This document shows, in pieces, positions 5,994-6,314 of a stretch of DNA of 6,314 nucleotides; within the stretch, counting starts at the first letter, position 1, and each line of letters begins with the position of its first letter. The stretch comes from Desulfatibacillaceae bacterium (GTDB lineage Bacteria > Desulfobacterota > Desulfobacteria > Desulfobacterales > Desulfatibacillaceae), in the NCBI GenBank assembly GCA_030018745.1, contig JASEHB010000157.1, positions 1-6,314 of the forward strand, given 5' to 3'. The notes under the pieces are model-generated. The model had not been told where the DNA came from. It worked only from the letters and a program-made list of their open reading frames with translations, and did no database searches. Position numbers and translations under genes: made by a program.

Positions 5994-6022
5994 CTTATAA
6001 CGGTTTGGCATCAAACTGTAAA
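5994..6022 (-). promoter_or_regulatory. Strong sigma70-type promoter for the thiolase
   Basis: On the minus strand, TTTACA (6022-6017) and TATAAG (5999-5994) each match consensus at 5 of 6 positions with an exact 17-base spacer. This is the best promoter in the window. It predicts a start near 5987 and an untranslated leader of about 87 bases. Confidence 0.65.
6000..6019. promoter_or_regulatory. 20-bp dyad across the thiolase promoter spacer, candidate repressor operator
   Basis: ACGGTTTG (6000-6007) and CAAACTGT (6012-6019) form an inverted repeat with one mismatch around GCAT. The dyad covers the whole -35/-10 spacer and half the -35 box. In addition, AACGGTTT recurs directly at 5986-5993 and 5999-6006, flanking the -10 box. 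The size and placement suit a TetR- or MarR-type repressor, as is common for fatty-acid and acyl-CoA genes. No regulator gene is in the window. Confidence 0.5.
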
Positions 6023-6036
6023 GCCTTCTATGGATG

Positions 6037-6097
6037 GGCGGTCCCAGGGAAAGGATGGCAAGGCGCGCAAGCGAAAAATGAGGGAGTGTACTTTTAG
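6037..6097. repeat. Direct repeat copy A (~61 bp, truncated right end)
   Basis: This copy matches 6229-6289 with about eight mismatches. The central 31 bases (6044-6074) are identical to 6236-6266. It begins GGCGGTCCCAGGG and passes through GGCAAGGCGCGCAAGCGA. After GGGAGTGTACTT it diverges from copy B and lacks the GTACATGAC half of the tail dyad, so it looks truncated. The neighbouring palindrome starts 9 bases later. Confidence 0.8.
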
Positions 6098-6105
6098 AAT
6101 CGTAG

Positions 6106-6177
6106 GTCGGGCTAGAAAATCTGGCCTGTGACATTTCCGGAGGCTTCTGGCCTTGTTCCAGATTTGCGTAGCCCGAC
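6106..6177. repeat. 72-bp imperfect palindrome (REP-like unit)
   Basis: GTCGGGCTA (6106-6114) pairs exactly with TAGCCCGAC (6169-6177). After a 2/3-base internal loop, AAATCTGG (6117-6124) pairs with CCAGATTT (6158-6165). The remaining 33 bases form the loop, which contains short self-complementary GGCC and GCCT/AGGC words. The outer words GTAGGTCGGG and CCCGACA resemble a widespread palindromic repeat family in bacterial intergenic DNA, from memory. No REP-associated transposase is in view. Confidence 0.7.
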
Positions 6178-6228
6178 AATAAATCATTTTCCAATTTCCC
6201 GCGCAACGCCGCCCTTCACCAAACTCCT

Positions 6229-6314
6229 GGCGGCTCCAGGGAAAGGATGGCAAGGCGCGCAAGCGAGAGGCGAGGGAGTGTACTTCTTGTACATGACCAA
6301 GTTTTGATGCGAAG
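6229..6314. repeat. Direct repeat copy B, running to the window edge
   Basis: This is the fuller copy of the element at 6037-6097. After GGGAGTG it contains a small dyad, TGTAC (6279-6283) and GTACA (6289-6293) around TTCTT, then ATGACCAAGTTTTGATGC. The window ends inside or just past it, so its true right boundary is unknown. AAGTTTTGATGC (6299-6310) is nearly the reverse complement of GCATCAAACTGT (6008-6019). Confidence 0.75.

Larger units (their letters stand above)
5901..6314. other. Gene-free region: thiolase leader and promoter, then repeats
   Basis: No convincing gene lies here. Bases 5901-5987 are the probable thiolase leader and 5994-6022 its promoter. From 6037 onward the sequence is built of a duplicated ~60-bp element and a central palindrome. 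Minus-strand frames through 5943-6262 merely translate the repeats, giving similar peptides such as RALPSFPW twice. Confidence 0.7.

Noticed and set aside
5943..6262. Two minus-strand frames of 83-87 codons upstream of the thiolase
   Set aside because: They translate the direct repeats and palindrome, giving near-duplicate peptides, and they overlap the thiolase promoter.
6037..6314. CRISPR-like array
   Set aside because: Only two imperfect copies 192 bp apart with a palindrome between them; no regular spacers and no cas genes.

Overview
The window looks like chromosomal DNA of an anaerobic, GC-moderate bacterium, most likely a sulfate-reducing Desulfobacterota (Deltaproteobacteria). This is an inference from gene content: a selenium-metabolism YedF protein, a DUF169 protein, and a biosynthetic-type thiolase with an extra N-terminal segment. 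Intergenic repeats of a style I associate with that group support it. No rRNA, tRNA, CRISPR array, integrase or transposase is visible.

Layout. Bases 1-321 hold the 3' end of a plus-strand gene whose product ends in Asn-Pro-Tyr (NPY) repeats; it is clearly more AT-rich than the rest. A gap with a pyrimidine-rich tract (322-453) follows. Then come the divergent pair yedF (minus, 454-1053) and a DUF169 gene (plus, 1279-2103), separated by a 225-base region with two opposed promoter candidates and two inverted repeats. DUF169 converges on a minus-strand cluster, read from high to low coordinates: a 65-residue membrane protein (4399-4202), a MORN-repeat protein with a C-terminal membrane anchor (4042-3326), and an AI-2E-family/PerM-like membrane protein (3266-2160, or from 3326 by a TGATG overlap). 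A promoter candidate at 4446-4474 precedes this cluster. Upstream of it is a structured gap (4400-4613) rich in CAAGGG/CCCTTG inverted repeats. Next is a complete minus-strand acetyl-CoA acetyltransferase (5900-4614). The last 414 bases carry no gene. They hold a convincing thiolase promoter with a dyad lying across its -35/-10 spacer, two copies of a ~60-bp repeat 192 bp apart, and a 72-bp imperfect palindrome between them.

How the genes might work together. The thiolase acts in acyl-CoA/acetoacetyl-CoA metabolism and appears to be a single-gene, repressor-controlled unit. YedF is a two-domain persulfide/selenium-handling protein. The three membrane-related genes form a likely operon of unknown purpose. 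I see no convincing defence, mobile or secondary-metabolite system. The items most worth a second look are the MORN/AI-2E/small-membrane-protein cluster, the operator in the thiolase promoter, and the composite repeat at the right edge.
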